From the NCBI GenBank assembly GCA_019359325.1, contig JAHHHN010000001.1, positions 744,001 to 808,000 on the forward strand: a DNA stretch of 64,000 bases. Reading direction: 5' to 3'. A program made the position numbers and the translations under genes. This DNA comes from Mojavia pulchra JT2-VF2. GTDB lineage: Bacteria > Cyanobacteriota > Cyanobacteriia > Cyanobacteriales > Nostocaceae. Within the stretch, counting starts at the first letter, position 1. Each line of letters starts with the position of its first letter. The notes under the pieces were generated by a model. It was not told where the DNA came from. It worked only from the letters and a program-made list of their open reading frames with translations, and searched no databases. Positions 26,496-37,642 of this stretch are shown here, piece by piece.

Positions 26496-27305
26496 ATGAG
26501 TGAATATGCAGAGAGATTATGTTATGAAAAATCGTTAAATTCTGTTACACCAAGCATTTACATTGTGGGTGCAGGCCCTGGAGATCCAGATTTATTAACG
26601 GTTAAGGCGCAGAAACTGCTAGCTGTGGCAGATGTGATTTTATTTGCTGATTCATTAATACCTGAAGAGATTTTGGATCTTTGTCGCCCAGACGCAGAAA
26701 TTATTCGGACTGCGAATAGAACTTTAGAAGAGATTGTACCGCTGATGATAGAACGGGTGCGATCGCACAAATCTGTTGTTCGCCTCCATTCTGGTGATCC
26801 TAGTCTCTACAGCGCTATCCACGAACAAATGCACCTGCTGTCAGAGGCAAAAATTCCCTTTGAAGTCATCCCAGGTATTAGTGCCTTTCAAGCTGCGGCT
26901 GCCAAACTCAAAGTAGAACTAACTGTCCCTGGTTTAGTCCAAACGATCATTTTGACGCGGATCAGTGGACGCACAGAAGTTCCTGCTAGTGAAGAATTAG
27001 CCACCCTTGCAGCACATCAGGCTAGCCTTTGCCTGTATTTGAGTGCGCGTCACATTGAAAATGCCCAAGCCAAACTACTAGAACACTACCCAGCCGAAAC
27101 CCCAGTAGCTATTTGCTTTCGTATAGGATGGCCTGATGAAAAGATTCACGTTGTTCCCCTCAACCAGATGGCAGATTGTACTTATCAAGAACAGCTAATT
27201 CGCACTACACTTTATTTAATCAGTCCAGCACTCTCAGCAGCGACAGGGCGATCGCGTTTATATCATCCCGAACATAATCATCTGTTTCGCTCATCTCATC
27301 ATTGA
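26496..27305 (+). CDS. cobM: Precorrin-4 C11-methyltransferase
   Basis: SAM-dependent methylation of C11 in cobalamin synthesis. 269 residues of the tetrapyrrole methylase family: YIVGAGPGDPDLLTVKAQ (SAM-binding loop), VVRLHSGDPSLYSAIHEQM, VIPGISAFQAAAAKL, and LTRISGRTEVP characteristic of CobM/CbiF. Isolated from other cob genes in this window. ATG start at 26496 precedes a 15-residue leader before the domain. Confidence 0.92.
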   Translation: MSEYAERLCYEKSLNSVTPSIYIVGAGPGDPDLLTVKAQKLLAVADVILFADSLIPEEILDLCRPDAEIIRTANRTLEEIVPLMIERVRSHKSVVRLHSGDPSLYSAIHEQMHLLSEAKIPFEVIPGISAFQAAAAKLKVELTVPGLVQTIILTRISGRTEVPASEELATLAAHQASLCLYLSARHIENAQAKLLEHYPAETPVAICFRIGWPDEKIHVVPLNQMADCTYQEQLIRTTLYLISPALSAATGRSRLYHPEHNHLFRSSHH

Positions 27306-27385
27306 ATTGGGCATTGGGGACTAGCACTCTTAAGGATGAATTTTGAATTATTCTCTTTCTCTAAAATTTAGCTATGTATAAATCT

Positions 27386-27405
27386 CCGCGTCCCCGCGTC
27401 TCCCA
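27386..27405. repeat. Short TCCCCGCGTC-type repeat
   Basis: A short tract of the CCGCGTCCCCGCGTCTCCC type in the 186-bp gap between cobM and the MIF-like gene. The same class of simple repeat is scattered through the window. Confidence 0.4.
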
Positions 27406-27491
27406 CTCACCTCTACAACTCTGCGGTTCGATAAACTTAACCATGTGGAACCAATTAGCAAATTTACTATCCAAAATCTTGAATCGGTACT

Positions 27492-27845
27492 ATGCCATTA
27501 ATTAAAGTACAAACTTCTGCATCTGCCCCGGAAAAATCTGAAGTTGAGGCAATGCTTAAAAGCCTATCAGCTAAATTAGCAAAGCATACAGGCAAACCAG
27601 AATCTTATGTGATGACTTCATTTGAAGCGGGAATTCCTATGACCTTCGCTGGCACTACAGAGCCGGTTTGCTACATTGAAATTAAGAGCGTTGGCACAAT
27701 GAAACCTGACCAAACCGAGGCGATGAGTCAGGATTTTAGCCAGCAGATTAACCAAGCTTTAGGCGTGGCTAAAAACCGTATTTATATAGAATTTGCCGAT
27801 GGCAAAGGTTATATGTGGGGTTGGAATGGTACAACATTTGGATAA
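27492..27845 (+). CDS. MIF/4-OT superfamily protein (phenylpyruvate tautomerase-like)
   Basis: 117 residues resembling macrophage migration inhibitory factor, a homotrimeric tautomerase. Pro2 (MPLIKVQTSA), the catalytic base after Met removal, is present; the middle SYVMTSFEAGIPMTFAGTTEPVC, minus its last bases, is the family core, and the end KNRIYIEFADGKGYMWGWNGTTF is also conserved. Tautomerase activity is expected from family; the physiological substrate in bacteria is unclear. A palindrome at 27874-27896 follows. Confidence 0.9.
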   Translation: MPLIKVQTSASAPEKSEVEAMLKSLSAKLAKHTGKPESYVMTSFEAGIPMTFAGTTEPVCYIEIKSVGTMKPDQTEAMSQDFSQQINQALGVAKNRIYIEFADGKGYMWGWNGTTFG

Positions 27846-27873
27846 TTTATTTGCATAAAAAGTATCAGCTTTG

Positions 27874-27896
27874 TAGGGTGGGCAATGCCTACCCTA
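27874..27896. repeat. TAGGGTGGGCA palindrome
   Basis: TAGGGTGGGCAATGCCTACC and flanks form an imperfect hairpin followed by AAAATTATTTTTTT. It may act as the terminator of the MIF-like gene; the sequence is also a widespread dispersed palindrome in cyanobacteria. Confidence 0.55.
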
Positions 27897-27939
27897 AAAT
27901 TATTTTTTTCCGAGTTTTACGGGCAGTAGTAACGGAACA

Positions 27940-27975
27940 ACGAACCGCAAAGAACACAAAGGACACAGAGTAAAG
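27940..27975 (+). repeat. Dispersed CGAACCGCAAAG repeat, copy 3
   Basis: ACGAACCGCAAAGAACACAA followed by further CACAAAG/ACACAGAG units, a diverged copy of the 1466 and 2375 repeats. Confidence 0.5.
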
Positions 27976-28083
27976 AGGTTTTCAGAGATATTTTGCGTAA
28001 GTCCTATTAATAAATATTAACCGCATTGTAATAAATAAAGGAAAAAGGAAGCATAGAATAACTCCTCTTTTTCCTTTAACTAT

Positions 28084-31000
28084 TTAGGCAATACTCAAAT
28101 TCGCTTGGATCATGACATCATTGAAATCTTGATCGCCAGCATTTGCTAAATCCTCAAAGCCAAAGTTGTTATTTCCCAACACGCGAATATGGTCAACTTT
28201 GTCAGGATTTGCACCTAAGAATGGGAAGTAAACTGCTGGAGCGTTATTAGTATCGGCATTGAGAATGGCATCCGGTCTGCCATCAACAATCATAAATGGT
28301 GCGAAGATGAAACCAGGCTGGAAAGTGCCGCTGAAAGTTGCCGTACCTTGATTATTACCTATCAGGTCAATACCACCAACGCGCCCACGGACAGCGGCTT
28401 GAGTATAACCAGCCTGTCCTGGAAGAAGGTCTGCTTGGCGATCGCCGTTGGTGTCAATACCACCATTCTCATCAGTTACCTGATAAAAACCAACAAAGTT
28501 ATCAAAAGCCGCGTCTCTGCTAACTATAAACTCAGCTTTGACTTGTTGTTTCACGTCCCGCAAATCAAACACTTCTCCCTGTGGCTTACCTTGCAGATTT
28601 GTACCTAAAGGTATTGGTTTTGTGGGTTGAAAATTCAGCGGTTTTTCTAACTCTATAATGATGGATTCATTGTTATCAATTGCTGGCGGTCGTCCAATTG
28701 AGAAGGGATAGTTATTATCATTGGCAACCAGGATAGTTTTTTCATCCAACACCAACACATCTTCGATAGTTTGAAATGGAAATGTAAACTCAGTGCTGCC
28801 ATCTTGATTCAAGTCTTTGGGGTCTTGAATATTTAATAAGTCAGCAACTTCTTCTTTGGCAACAAAGCCATTGGCATCTTTTTGAGATAAGTTAACTTTG
28901 AATATCTTCTTGAACTCAGCAGTTGGGCCCTGACCACCATCTCGCTCAATTATGAGATATTCATCCTGGTTAATTACAGTAAAGTCACCAATGGCGTGAC
29001 TGGGGCTTTCCATGCGGTAGTAACCCAGTACTCCTTTGTACTGCTTTGAAGCCACATCAAACTCATAAATGCGTAGTGAACCCGCAGGATCGCCAAAAAC
29101 AGTGCCTTCTAACAACGGATACAGGGTTTTCTTGTCTGGGCTGATTGCCATGCCCTCAAACCCTCTAGAAGCAGCAAGGTTAGATACTGCTGGTTCACCT
29201 GCGATTTGGTCGCGCACCAAGTCGCCTGTACCAGGGAAATCAGTAAAGTAACCATCGACTCCTAAATTGATGAATTGTTCATATTCATTCTTCGGGTCGC
29301 CGTTGTAATCTGATGCTAGGTAAACGCCTTCGTTACGGAAAGTATATGGATGTACCAGTAACCCAGCAGCATGAGCATCTTGTACTAAGGTAGTTGGAGT
29401 AGTTGTAGTTCTGTCGGCATCGTTGACTGCACCATCGCCATTGACATCATCATCTTTGCCATCGCTATTTGCATCAACTCCCTTTGCTGGCACAATCAGG
29501 CGTTTATTAGGGCCAATACCAGCTGCATACTCGGCAATATTGGTTAGTTCGGCAGGTTTAGTAAGGTCGCCGTAAGTGCGGGAGTCACCACCGACTACAA
29601 AATCATAGGGTTTGTCAGTAGCCCCACCAAATAATTGAATTAATGGTAAGTTAATATTCGCCGTAGGCATCAGGACATCATTGAGTTCCTGAAGATTACC
29701 CACTTCAAAGGATTGGACAAATACCCGTTTGGGGTCAGTAAAGTTGTTGGCAACTAGCGTATCAACTAATAATTTGCCCAAATTAGTGTTGATGAGTGTG
29801 CCATCTAAACGTTGACCTTCAGTAGCAAAGTAGGTGGGATGCTTGGTTTCTGGATAAATGCCAATTTTACGCCCTGTATCTGTTTCTACCTGCTTCACCA
29901 AATCGATAATTTCTGTCAGGGTGGGAACCTTTAACTTATCGTTGTTAAATTTGGTTCCTCGTAGGTTGGGTAGGCGTTCAATAGCGTTTAAAGTTTTAAG
30001 TTCTGCTAGGGTCAAGTCTTCAGTAAACCAACCCTTAACAGTGCGACCATCAATAACTTTGGTGGTTAGGCGGTCTGCAAACTCTGGACGGCTGGCAATA
30101 TCAGTGCTGGTATCGCTAAGGTTAACACTGTCATCAGCATTGAGAATTGCCAAAGCGTTTTCGTGACGCGCCACTAACACTCCATCTTTGGTAGCAACCA
30201 AATCTGGTTCGATAAAATCAGCGCCATCAGCGATCGCTAGTTTGTAGGCTTCTAAGGTATGTTCTGGACGTGAACCACTAGCACCACGGTGACCGATAAC
30301 TAAAGGCGCATTGCCATCTAAGGTAGCAAAATCAGTCTTTTTCAGGACATCAGGATTTTGTGGCGATCGCACAAACTGTCCTGTAAGTTGGTCGCGTACA
30401 AGGTCGCCTGTACCAGGAAAATCAGTGAAGTAACCATCAACTCCTAAATTGATGAACTGTTTAAATTCTTGCGCTGGGTCGCCGTTGTAATCTGACGCTA
30501 GATACTGCTTTTCGTTACGGAAGGTGTATGGATGTACCAGCAGACCTGCATCATGGGCATCTTTTACTAGAGATGTTGGAGAAGTCAGGTTTTTGTCAGC
30601 ATCGTTGACTGCGCCATCACCATTGACATCATCCGCTTTCCCATCCCCATTGGTATCCACACCTTTCACAGATACAATCATCCGCTTCCACGGGCCAATA
30701 CCGTCGGCATAGGTGGCGATTTCTTGCAAACCTTGGGGTGTTCGCAGGTCTGCATAATTGCGAGTATTTTCGTTGACGACAAAATCGTAGGGCTGCGTCT
30801 CAATTAGCGAACCGTCAAGGTTAACATCAACTGCATCCAATAATTGAACCAGGGGGATATCCGTTTTCTGATTCAACTCTTTGAGGTTACTAACTTCAAA
30901 GGACTGAATATATACTCGGCTGGGGTCGGTAAACTCGGCTTTTTGTAGAGTTGCGAGTAAGGGTTCTTCCAGAGACAGACCCAGTGCATCGTGGAAAGTT

Positions 31001-34000
31001 GGGTGCTTAGTTTCTGGATAAATGCCAATTTTACGCCCCGTATCTTTTTCTACTTGTTTAACTAAGTCGATGATTTCCTCAAAAGTGGGAATTTCATACA
31101 AGCCGTTAAACACTTGAGTACGGAAGCCTTGGGGCATTATAGCCCGTAGTGTTTTGATTTCTGCGAGGGTAAAGTCGGAAGCAAAAAAGCCTTCTTCTTC
31201 CTTACCATCGACAATTTTCTTCGTTTTGCGATCGCTAAACTCTGGACGATCTGCTACATCGGTGGTGGCGATCAAGTTTGGCTCATGACGAGCAATTAGC
31301 ACACCATCTTTAGTAGAAACTAGGTCGGGTTCGATGAAATCAGCCCCGCGTTCAATTGCCAGCTTATAAGCGCCTAAAGTGTGTTCTGGCAATTCACCAC
31401 TAGCGCCCCGATGCCCAATTACAATCGGTGTTTTACCACCTAGTGTATTTAAATTTACTGGGTTGGGCGTAGAGATAGGAGCATCCAGCAGCTTACCAGT
31501 AGCATCGAAGTGTAGCAGGAAGGGGCCAAATTCATCGCCCACCCAGATTGTGCCATCTGAGCCGATGACAAAAGACTCCACATCAAAGTCTGCACCTGTT
31601 AACAGGCGATCGCTAGTATTCTCATTAACAATGTTGAAGGGAACTTTCTTATCTGGGTCAGATAGTTGAATAAAGTCCAACACCTTGACACTACCATCGC
31701 CTTTTGGTTCATAACCTCGGAAACTGGGGTTAAGGCGATAAATACGCAGCAGGTAATCAGCGCTGTTGTCTTTACTACCAAAACCATTATCAGAAAGGAA
31801 CCAGAAAGAGTTTTTATCAGCTACTTGTACACCACTAAATCCTTGAACAGGCTGCTGGGGAAATGGAATAGTCCGTCCGTTAGTATTCCCAGTGATGGCG
31901 CTACCTGATGGCGGCCCTTCAGCGAAGGTATCGGCTGGGAGTGAAGCAAAGCCTTTAAGCGTGACCTTGGGAGGAGATGTCAGGTTATTAGGTAGCTCAA
32001 GAATGCCGAGTTTCTCAGCAGGCGTATTTCCTGTAACGTTAAAATCGTTGTCGTTTAGTAAAGCTAAAGTGTTGGGTGCGACTAGTGCTAAACCTTCCAG
32101 CTTTTCGACTCCGGTATAACCCAACTGAGCCGCATTAGCAATCAGGCTCTTGCTTACAGGGGTAATTTTGGCAGATGCTAACTCAGCAGGAGTGAGTTGT
32201 TCAATGGTTTTACCAGTCGGCAATTTCAACTTAGCAGTGTTATTGATGTTGGTCGCGCCTTTTAAATCAATTTGATAAATCAATTTATTACCAGCAGCAG
32301 TACCGTTATCATCTCGCTCAACTACAGCAAATTTACCGTTACCCAAGGATACAGCATCGCCAATTTTGTCAGTTCCCGGTAAACCTTCTAGAAGATATAA
32401 ATATTCTCCTGTAACTCGTTTGCTGACAACATCAAACTCTAGAATTCGCAAGTTGCGAGAACCCTTAGAAGTTGCGTCATTGCTGACATCTGGATTATCA
32501 ATGGCACTCTGAATAAAAGCATAAAGTTTAGAACCTTGGAGCGCCACAGCTTCAAATCCTCGGTTAGCGCGGCGTTGGGCGTAAACTTCTGGCAATACTT
32601 CAGTACCAAATGTTCCGGCTGGTTGATCTGGGTTGGGTGCAGTTGCAGTTCCTTTGGGAATGAAGCGGTCAATCAACTTACCGTTACTATCAAAGTGGTA
32701 AATCGCCGGACGGTATTCATCCACCATCCAGTAATCACCATTTGGTGCGACGACAATACCCTCTAAGTCAGCGCCCAAAGAATCGTTAGGTAAAGGTTTG
32801 TTGTCTAAGTCAACGCCAATCTCATCGGTATAAGCTGTGTTATTTGCCCCAGCTTGCAAATTAGGTAATCCAGTTAAGGGAGTTTTACCATCTTGGCGAA
32901 ATAATCCCGTCCTCTTGGTAATGCTGATTTCGCCTGTGCTGCGGTTGAGTTCAAAGCTGACTATTTCTGGCTGAAAGTTGGGTAAGAAAAATGGTCTGTT
33001 AGCACCAACAGGTTCGCCATTCGGGCCTCGGTCTGTGTGGGTAACAAATTTCAAGTTGCCGTTTTCTGCTGTTCCTTGAAAGTACAACCCGGAGAAACCG
33101 CCTAAGAGAATATCTTGACCTTTGGAGGTTGTTCCTAACTTTGGAAGATTTTTAAAGTCATAGATAGTTAGCTTCGGTTGGGCAACAGGGGTGCGTGGAT
33201 TGTAACTGGTGGTGTCAATTGTTAAAGGAGTGGGGAGGGCGTTAGCAATATTTTCCCAAGGTACTAACTTGAAGTTAGAGTTAATGTTTTCGTCATCAGC
33301 TATTTTTGCAGGTTCATTAGAACCATCTTGAGTAACAAATAAACCAGATGGAAAGTTAGGCCCCAATGGCACATTCACCACATCCGCTCCATCAGACTCT
33401 TGCACACTGTCAATAGTCCCATTGCTACCAATAGCAAAGTTACCCACATATTCGTTGTTGCCCTCACGAGTATAAGCAACAAAGGTGTTATCGCCTTGGC
33501 TAGATGCGAGTAGATAGCCTGTGCCGTTTTTGCCGTAATAAATAGTTAGTCCTTCTACATCACTGCTAAGGTGAGAACCGCCCAAATCTTTGACTTTATC
33601 AATTAGCTTGCCAATTTTGCCACCGTTGGGTTCGGCTTGGAACTTCCAAATCCCGACATCTTCTTGCCCAATGTAGAGAAAGCCAGTTTCCTGGTCTACT
33701 ACCATACCCTCAGTTTGGGGTGTCAGTTCTCCAGTTGTGGGGATGGTGAACTCCCGGACTCTTTCAGCACCAATTTTGCCATTACCTTTGTCAATCAGTT
33801 TGAATTGCGCCACATCCCCAGTTTCTCGGCGACTAGTGAAGACGTAGTAATCATTAGTGATGGGGCTACGATATAGAGCCAGCCCGTAAGCGCTGCGAGA
33901 TGAGGGGGAATAGGGAGGAGTAAAGGGTGCTGCTTGGAAGAGAGTGCCAATACTGCTATCGGTGATGTCTTCTAGATATTGACCGGGGGTGCTGGGATTG

Positions 34001-36678
34001 GCGTTAATTTTAAATATTGCCAATTTATCGTTGCCGCGTTCCCCGGAGGGGTTGCCGAAGGCATCGCTCGCTACGGCAATATCTATAGATTGTCCACCTA
34101 ACTTAAAACCGTATTGCAAGTCTACATTGTTGTAGCGAATACCACCGGGATTAACTTCCTGCAATAATTTACCAGACAAGTCATAAACCCGCAGTCCGGC
34201 ATTTTTTACCGAGGTCAATACCAAGCTGTCAGCAGCGTTGTTGGCGTTAACATAAATAGCTGGGTCATCTGCATCAGCACGCTGGTCGATAGGTAGAGTC
34301 TCATCGTCAAAGAGATCGGGTCTAGTTTCTACGCTAGGATTTGCGGTATTCACGATATCTGCGCTCAAGGTTAATATTTGGGTAAATTGGGTTGGGCTGA
34401 AGTTGTTATCACTCACCAGCACAATTGACTGGCTACCATCTGCTAGTTTGGGGCCGAAGGTAATGCCTTCGATGTTATCTGTGCCGTTAGGTAGGTTCAG
34501 GTCGTTAAGATTTAATAGCAACCGCTTTTGTAGAGGTTGAATTGCTGTTAGTTGAGTTTCACTCAAATTGCTGAGAGAGTTGATGGTGCTGATATCAGTT
34601 GCACCTTGGAGAGAAACTTCGTAGATTTTGATAGTGTTGCCTGTACCGGGAAGCCCAGCGGAGAAAGAACGCTCCAGCGCGAGTAATGTACCTCGGTTAT
34701 CAATTGCCAGTAAATCTACTAAGCCGTTGGTATTAAATCCATTAGCTGGGTTGGGTGGCTGTGCTACTGCATCGGTGATGTAGAGATATTCCTTCTCTGG
34801 TTGTCCACTCACCAAGTTGTATTGTAAAATCCGAGAACGAGTGCCGTTTGTAATAGAAGCGAGTGGCCCGTCTTGGAACAAAGCATTTTCAGTGGCGGTG
34901 AATAGAGTTTTTTGGTCAGGTGTGATGGTAAGGCTTTCAAAAGCTAAGTTATTGGCAACGCCTGAAATTTGAGTATCGCCTGTGTCTACAATACTGTTGC
35001 CGTTGGTGTCCTCAACCACTGGTAAAAACTTGCTTGGTACAGGTAGCGATCGCAATTCCTGTCCTGTGGCGAGTGAAAATTCTTTAATAAAGGGATTGCT
35101 AACACGACCTGCGTTAGGATTGGCTTCACCTTCAGAGGAAATAAAAACTGTGCCATTGCTAGTTAAAGCAATGCCTTCTGGATCTAGGCTATTGGCAGAA
35201 AAAAATTCACCATTAACATTTTTGAGGGCGGTGACATTGGTAAAATTTGCTCCAGCTGTAGCAATGGTGGCTGGGTCAACACTGAAGGTATAGAAACGTG
35301 CAGGAGCAAGCTGAGAGCGATCGTCTGAAATAGCGTAATAACGATTGTTAGCAGCATCATAAGTGACACCGGATAGTCCACCTAAGTTAGTCTGTGTTCC
35401 ATTTACTGTTCCTGCCGCACCAGCAGGCGTAAAGTCAGTAGCAAATGTAGTCTGCCCTTGAAATTCTATATCAGTAATGGTTTTACCTGCTTCGGTTGGG
35501 CCTACTTGCACATCTGCAAATACTAAGCGATGATCTGAGCTAGGGAAACCACCAGGAAGACTAGGGTTAAAAGTGCCTACCAAAGGAAAGTTCGGGTCAG
35601 TGCTGGCTGGCCAAAAGACTGCTGAGTTAAGAATTGTCAAATCAGCCGAAGGCAATACATAGTCAGTTCGCAGGTTTCCAGGGGTTGTATCGGCAAAGTC
35701 TGCGGTATCAAAATTAGGATTGCCTTTTTGACTCGCGTTTGCACCACCTTGCAAGGCGGCTTGTTCAGGCGCACCAGGGCTGCTAGGGATAAAATTAGTA
35801 TTGATGCTGGGATTTTGTAACAGTTGCGATATAGCATTGTTAAAACTGTCACCATCAAATGGATCAGCATTCTGGTCGCCCATAATCACAAAGCTAGAAC
35901 CAGTAGCAATACCGCCTTTTTTGCCTGCATCATCATAAATGTAATCGCCTTTACTAGGGCTAATGTAGTCTGCCCAAAAGCGGATTTCATCATGGTTGCG
36001 CTTACCGTTGCGGTCTTCGGAACCGTCAAATACTGGTGGCGTGGGATGGCTGGCTAGGACATGAATTGTCTTACCATTTACTTGAATGGGTACATCCCAA
36101 TGACTTTTAGAGGAAAGGCGTAAAGCGTTTTGTTCTTCTGGCGAGTACCAAGGAGTATTAGAATCAGGAGTGGTGATAGTAGAAAGTAGTGATTCTGGCA
36201 TATCCTTCCAAAGAAAATTTTGAAAGGTACGCACATTAGCAGTATCAATAGGATATTTGGAGAGTAACAACATTCCGAATTGACCAGGAAAATTCCCGAA
36301 TCCGAAAGCATCATCGCCATATCCTGGTGCGCCTGGGGTGGTAACTACTGCGCCGTTGTTGTTCAAGTCAAAGCCAGAGGCAATACCCGTATTTGAAGGA
36401 GCAATATAAACATAGGGATAGTTAACGGGAGTTGCACCGTTCTGGCTGACAGCAAGATAATTTTGCTGGAATAGTTGAACTGGCTGTAAAGGATTTTCTT
36501 GAACGTAATCGAACTCGTTAATTAGTAGTACATCAGGATTGTTCCGCTGGATAATTTCTGCAACGGCTTTTGCTTGAGGATTATTTGGTGTAGATAAATC
36601 GGTGACTAGTTGACCTTCACTATTGCGGTTCAGGGAAGCATTGAACTGGGAAAAGCGAATTGTGTTCGTAGTTACCAT
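28084..36678 (-). CDS. Giant multidomain phosphoesterase: EEP, phytase, esterase-like, two GDPD, DUF4114
   Basis: 2864 residues. Approximate order: EEP endonuclease/exonuclease/phosphatase domain 1-390 ([30 protein letters not shown]); esterase-like phytase-related beta-propeller 410-775; beta-propeller phytase 783-1150 ([11 protein letters not shown] onward); second esterase-like domain 1170-1590; third, 1600-2690, split by two tandem GDPD domains ([20 protein letters not shown] at 1750 and a paralogue at 2120, each with EPDLV and ARHE); DUF4114 at 2713-2864. Calcium-type loops ([16 protein letters not shown]) follow each GDPD domain. No N-terminal signal; secretion, perhaps type I via the C-terminus, is inferred. 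Expected to release phosphate from phytate, glycerophosphodiesters and nucleic acids outside the cell. Confidence 0.88.
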   Translation of the reverse strand: MVTTNTIRFSQFNASLNRNSEGQLVTDLSTPNNPQAKAVAEIIQRNNPDVLLINEFDYVQENPLQPVQLFQQNYLAVSQNGATPVNYPYVYIAPSNTGIASGFDLNNNGAVVTTPGAPGYGDDAFGFGNFPGQFGMLLLSKYPIDTANVRTFQNFLWKDMPESLLSTITTPDSNTPWYSPEEQNALRLSSKSHWDVPIQVNGKTIHVLASHPTPPVFDGSEDRNGKRNHDEIRFWADYISPSKGDYIYDDAGKKGGIATGSSFVIMGDQNADPFDGDSFNNAISQLLQNPSINTNFIPSSPGAPEQAALQGGANASQKGNPNFDTADFADTTPGNLRTDYVLPSADLTILNSAVFWPASTDPNFPLVGTFNPSLPGGFPSSDHRLVFADVQVGPTEAGKTITDIEFQGQTTFATDFTPAGAAGTVNGTQTNLGGLSGVTYDAANNRYYAISDDRSQLAPARFYTFSVDPATIATAGANFTNVTALKNVNGEFFSANSLDPEGIALTSNGTVFISSEGEANPNAGRVSNPFIKEFSLATGQELRSLPVPSKFLPVVEDTNGNSIVDTGDTQISGVANNLAFESLTITPDQKTLFTATENALFQDGPLASITNGTRSRILQYNLVSGQPEKEYLYITDAVAQPPNPANGFNTNGLVDLLAIDNRGTLLALERSFSAGLPGTGNTIKIYEVSLQGATDISTINSLSNLSETQLTAIQPLQKRLLLNLNDLNLPNGTDNIEGITFGPKLADGSQSIVLVSDNNFSPTQFTQILTLSADIVNTANPSVETRPDLFDDETLPIDQRADADDPAIYVNANNAADSLVLTSVKNAGLRVYDLSGKLLQEVNPGGIRYNNVDLQYGFKLGGQSIDIAVASDAFGNPSGERGNDKLAIFKINANPSTPGQYLEDITDSSIGTLFQAAPFTPPYSPSSRSAYGLALYRSPITNDYYVFTSRRETGDVAQFKLIDKGNGKIGAERVREFTIPTTGELTPQTEGMVVDQETGFLYIGQEDVGIWKFQAEPNGGKIGKLIDKVKDLGGSHLSSDVEGLTIYYGKNGTGYLLASSQGDNTFVAYTREGNNEYVGNFAIGSNGTIDSVQESDGADVVNVPLGPNFPSGLFVTQDGSNEPAKIADDENINSNFKLVPWENIANALPTPLTIDTTSYNPRTPVAQPKLTIYDFKNLPKLGTTSKGQDILLGGFSGLYFQGTAENGNLKFVTHTDRGPNGEPVGANRPFFLPNFQPEIVSFELNRSTGEISITKRTGLFRQDGKTPLTGLPNLQAGANNTAYTDEIGVDLDNKPLPNDSLGADLEGIVVAPNGDYWMVDEYRPAIYHFDSNGKLIDRFIPKGTATAPNPDQPAGTFGTEVLPEVYAQRRANRGFEAVALQGSKLYAFIQSAIDNPDVSNDATSKGSRNLRILEFDVVSKRVTGEYLYLLEGLPGTDKIGDAVSLGNGKFAVVERDDNGTAAGNKLIYQIDLKGATNINNTAKLKLPTGKTIEQLTPAELASAKITPVSKSLIANAAQLGYTGVEKLEGLALVAPNTLALLNDNDFNVTGNTPAEKLGILELPNNLTSPPKVTLKGFASLPADTFAEGPPSGSAITGNTNGRTIPFPQQPVQGFSGVQVADKNSFWFLSDNGFGSKDNSADYLLRIYRLNPSFRGYEPKGDGSVKVLDFIQLSDPDKKVPFNIVNENTSDRLLTGADFDVESFVIGSDGTIWVGDEFGPFLLHFDATGKLLDAPISTPNPVNLNTLGGKTPIVIGHRGASGELPEHTLGAYKLAIERGADFIEPDLVSTKDGVLIARHEPNLIATTDVADRPEFSDRKTKKIVDGKEEEGFFASDFTLAEIKTLRAIMPQGFRTQVFNGLYEIPTFEEIIDLVKQVEKDTGRKIGIYPETKHPTFHDALGLSLEEPLLATLQKAEFTDPSRVYIQSFEVSNLKELNQKTDIPLVQLLDAVDVNLDGSLIETQPYDFVVNENTRNYADLRTPQGLQEIATYADGIGPWKRMIVSVKGVDTNGDGKADDVNGDGAVNDADKNLTSPTSLVKDAHDAGLLVHPYTFRNEKQYLASDYNGDPAQEFKQFINLGVDGYFTDFPGTGDLVRDQLTGQFVRSPQNPDVLKKTDFATLDGNAPLVIGHRGASGSRPEHTLEAYKLAIADGADFIEPDLVATKDGVLVARHENALAILNADDSVNLSDTSTDIASRPEFADRLTTKVIDGRTVKGWFTEDLTLAELKTLNAIERLPNLRGTKFNNDKLKVPTLTEIIDLVKQVETDTGRKIGIYPETKHPTYFATEGQRLDGTLINTNLGKLLVDTLVANNFTDPKRVFVQSFEVGNLQELNDVLMPTANINLPLIQLFGGATDKPYDFVVGGDSRTYGDLTKPAELTNIAEYAAGIGPNKRLIVPAKGVDANSDGKDDDVNGDGAVNDADRTTTTPTTLVQDAHAAGLLVHPYTFRNEGVYLASDYNGDPKNEYEQFINLGVDGYFTDFPGTGDLVRDQIAGEPAVSNLAASRGFEGMAISPDKKTLYPLLEGTVFGDPAGSLRIYEFDVASKQYKGVLGYYRMESPSHAIGDFTVINQDEYLIIERDGGQGPTAEFKKIFKVNLSQKDANGFVAKEEVADLLNIQDPKDLNQDGSTEFTFPFQTIEDVLVLDEKTILVANDNNYPFSIGRPPAIDNNESIIIELEKPLNFQPTKPIPLGTNLQGKPQGEVFDLRDVKQQVKAEFIVSRDAAFDNFVGFYQVTDENGGIDTNGDRQADLLPGQAGYTQAAVRGRVGGIDLIGNNQGTATFSGTFQPGFIFAPFMIVDGRPDAILNADTNNAPAVYFPFLGANPDKVDHIRVLGNNNFGFEDLANAGDQDFNDVMIQANLSIA
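34031..34075. repeat. Dispersed repeat inside the phytase domain
   Basis: CGCGTTCCCCGGAGGGGTTG and flanking GCCGAAGGCATCGCTCGCTA resemble a common Nostocales interspersed repeat. It encodes [13 protein letters not shown] within the phytase propeller, where homologues have only a short turn, as far as I recall. Confidence 0.5.
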
Positions 36679-37208
36679 GAGTTAGTTTTGAGGTAGATAC
36701 ATAGTTGACAAAATTAAGCCATCATTGGAAGCAAAAGTTTGTAATTTTGCATCAATGCAATGACTGCTGACCAGTAAATTCCCTATTCAAAAAGTCAGAA
36801 AAACGCTATCGTGATTTACTAAAAATCTTTATTTTTAAGAAGTTTCCAAAAGACATTTATTTGCCTGATGGTAAATGATTAATACGTATTCAGTCCCTCA
36901 AGTTATCCGAGCAAGATTAAGAAACATCTAGCAAAAGGTTAAAAACTCATAATCATGTCAAAATAAGTTTTTTCTTGGAAAAGCATAAGCTGCTCATATA
37001 TGCAATATCAAATGCAAAAAAATTTCCTTGCTCAGTAAAGAGGAGGAAAAATTGATACTTATAATTTCAAACTCAAAACTTTTTTAGATGTAGGGAATGA
37101 ATAAACTGATACTTTTTGCTTAAGCAGATATTGCTAATTTGAATCACGGCGATCGCAACTCTGGGTAAGTTTGTAAAATTGCGATCGCCTGGTGTGTACA
37201 CAGCTACA
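36679..37208. other. AT-rich upstream region of the giant gene
   Basis: No intact gene. Contains two HIP1 octamers near 37150 and 37182, the candidate Pho box, and to the right the decayed EEP fragment. Confidence 0.5.
36914..36943 (-). promoter_or_regulatory. Candidate Pho box upstream of the giant phosphoesterase
   Basis: On the - strand, TTTAACCT and CTTAATCT both match the cyanobacterial Pho repeat PyTTAAPyPy(T/A). They are 22 bp apart, i.e. positions 1 and 3 of a three-unit box with 11-bp period; the middle unit (GCTAGATG) does not match. The spacers are TTT and TTT. It lies about 235-265 bp before the start codon. Confidence 0.35.
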
Positions 37209-37553
37209 TTAACATTGGGGATCAATCGACAAAATGCTTTCAACAAAGTTTTTCACCACCGTAGCTTGCTGGTTGCGTTGCGTCTCGCTGCTGAGGGTTG
37301 GGGGTTGATTTGGCCCAAATAATGGTTGATCGCCACCTTTGGAATTAAAGTGGTTTCTAACTACATACGCAGTCTGACCGTTGAAAGCAAATTTACCTAC
37401 TAATGGTTCAATACGTTTCAGTTAGTGGTATTTGGTTTCGGAAGATCCCCCAACCCCCTTTTTAAGGGGGCTTAATTCCCTCCTTAAAAAGGAGGGATAG
37501 GGAGGATCAACTCTTATCTGAACCGTATTGACTAATGGTTTGGATCTGTAGGC
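37209..37553 (-). pseudogene. Remnant of an EEP-type extracellular nuclease, split by a MITE
   Basis: From 37408 to 37209 the - strand encodes PLVGKFAFNGQTAYVVRNHF, then NSKGGDQPLFGPNQPPTLSS and a stretch ending in NFVESILSIDP before a stop. This matches the conserved middle of cyanobacterial endonuclease/exonuclease/phosphatase proteins (NHFNSKGGD-PLFG, QPP, SS, R-QQA). Beyond the stop, a +1/-1 shift would continue the homology (NVNVAVYTPGDR), so it is frameshifted. Upstream, beyond the MITE, AYRSK continues the homology to 37553, then a stop. No start, no catalytic N-terminal half. It sits next to an intact EEP domain in the giant gene. Confidence 0.8.
37409..37530. mobile_element. MITE, 122 bp, with 13-bp TIRs and 10-bp target duplication
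   Basis: Terminal inverted repeats CAATACGTTTCAG (37409-37421) and CTGAACCGTATTG (37518-37530), 12 of 13 pairs. Direct 10-bp duplication ACTAATGGTT at 37399-37408 and 37531-37540. Interior has the GATCCCCCAACCCCC-type and TTAAAAAGGAGGGA sequences frequent in cyanobacterial MITEs. No ORF, so mobilised in trans. Inserted into the EEP remnant. Confidence 0.88.
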
Positions 37554-37587
37554 TTATTTTGGAGAATAGGTATTAGTTCTAATACAA

Positions 37588-37618
37588 AAACGCGCTACTA
37601 GAGATTTGTAGCGCGTTT
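37588..37618 (-). terminator. Terminator of the COP23-like gene
   Basis: Perfect 11-bp stem AAACGCGCTAC (37588-37598) / GTAGCGCGTTT (37608-37618) and, on the - strand, a T-run after it. Confidence 0.88.
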
Positions 37619-37642
37619 GAGTCAGAAAACATTGCCAGATAT

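Noticed and set aside
27443-27505. 20-residue ORF overlapping the start of the MIF-like gene
   Set aside because: No ribosome-binding site and no conservation evidence.
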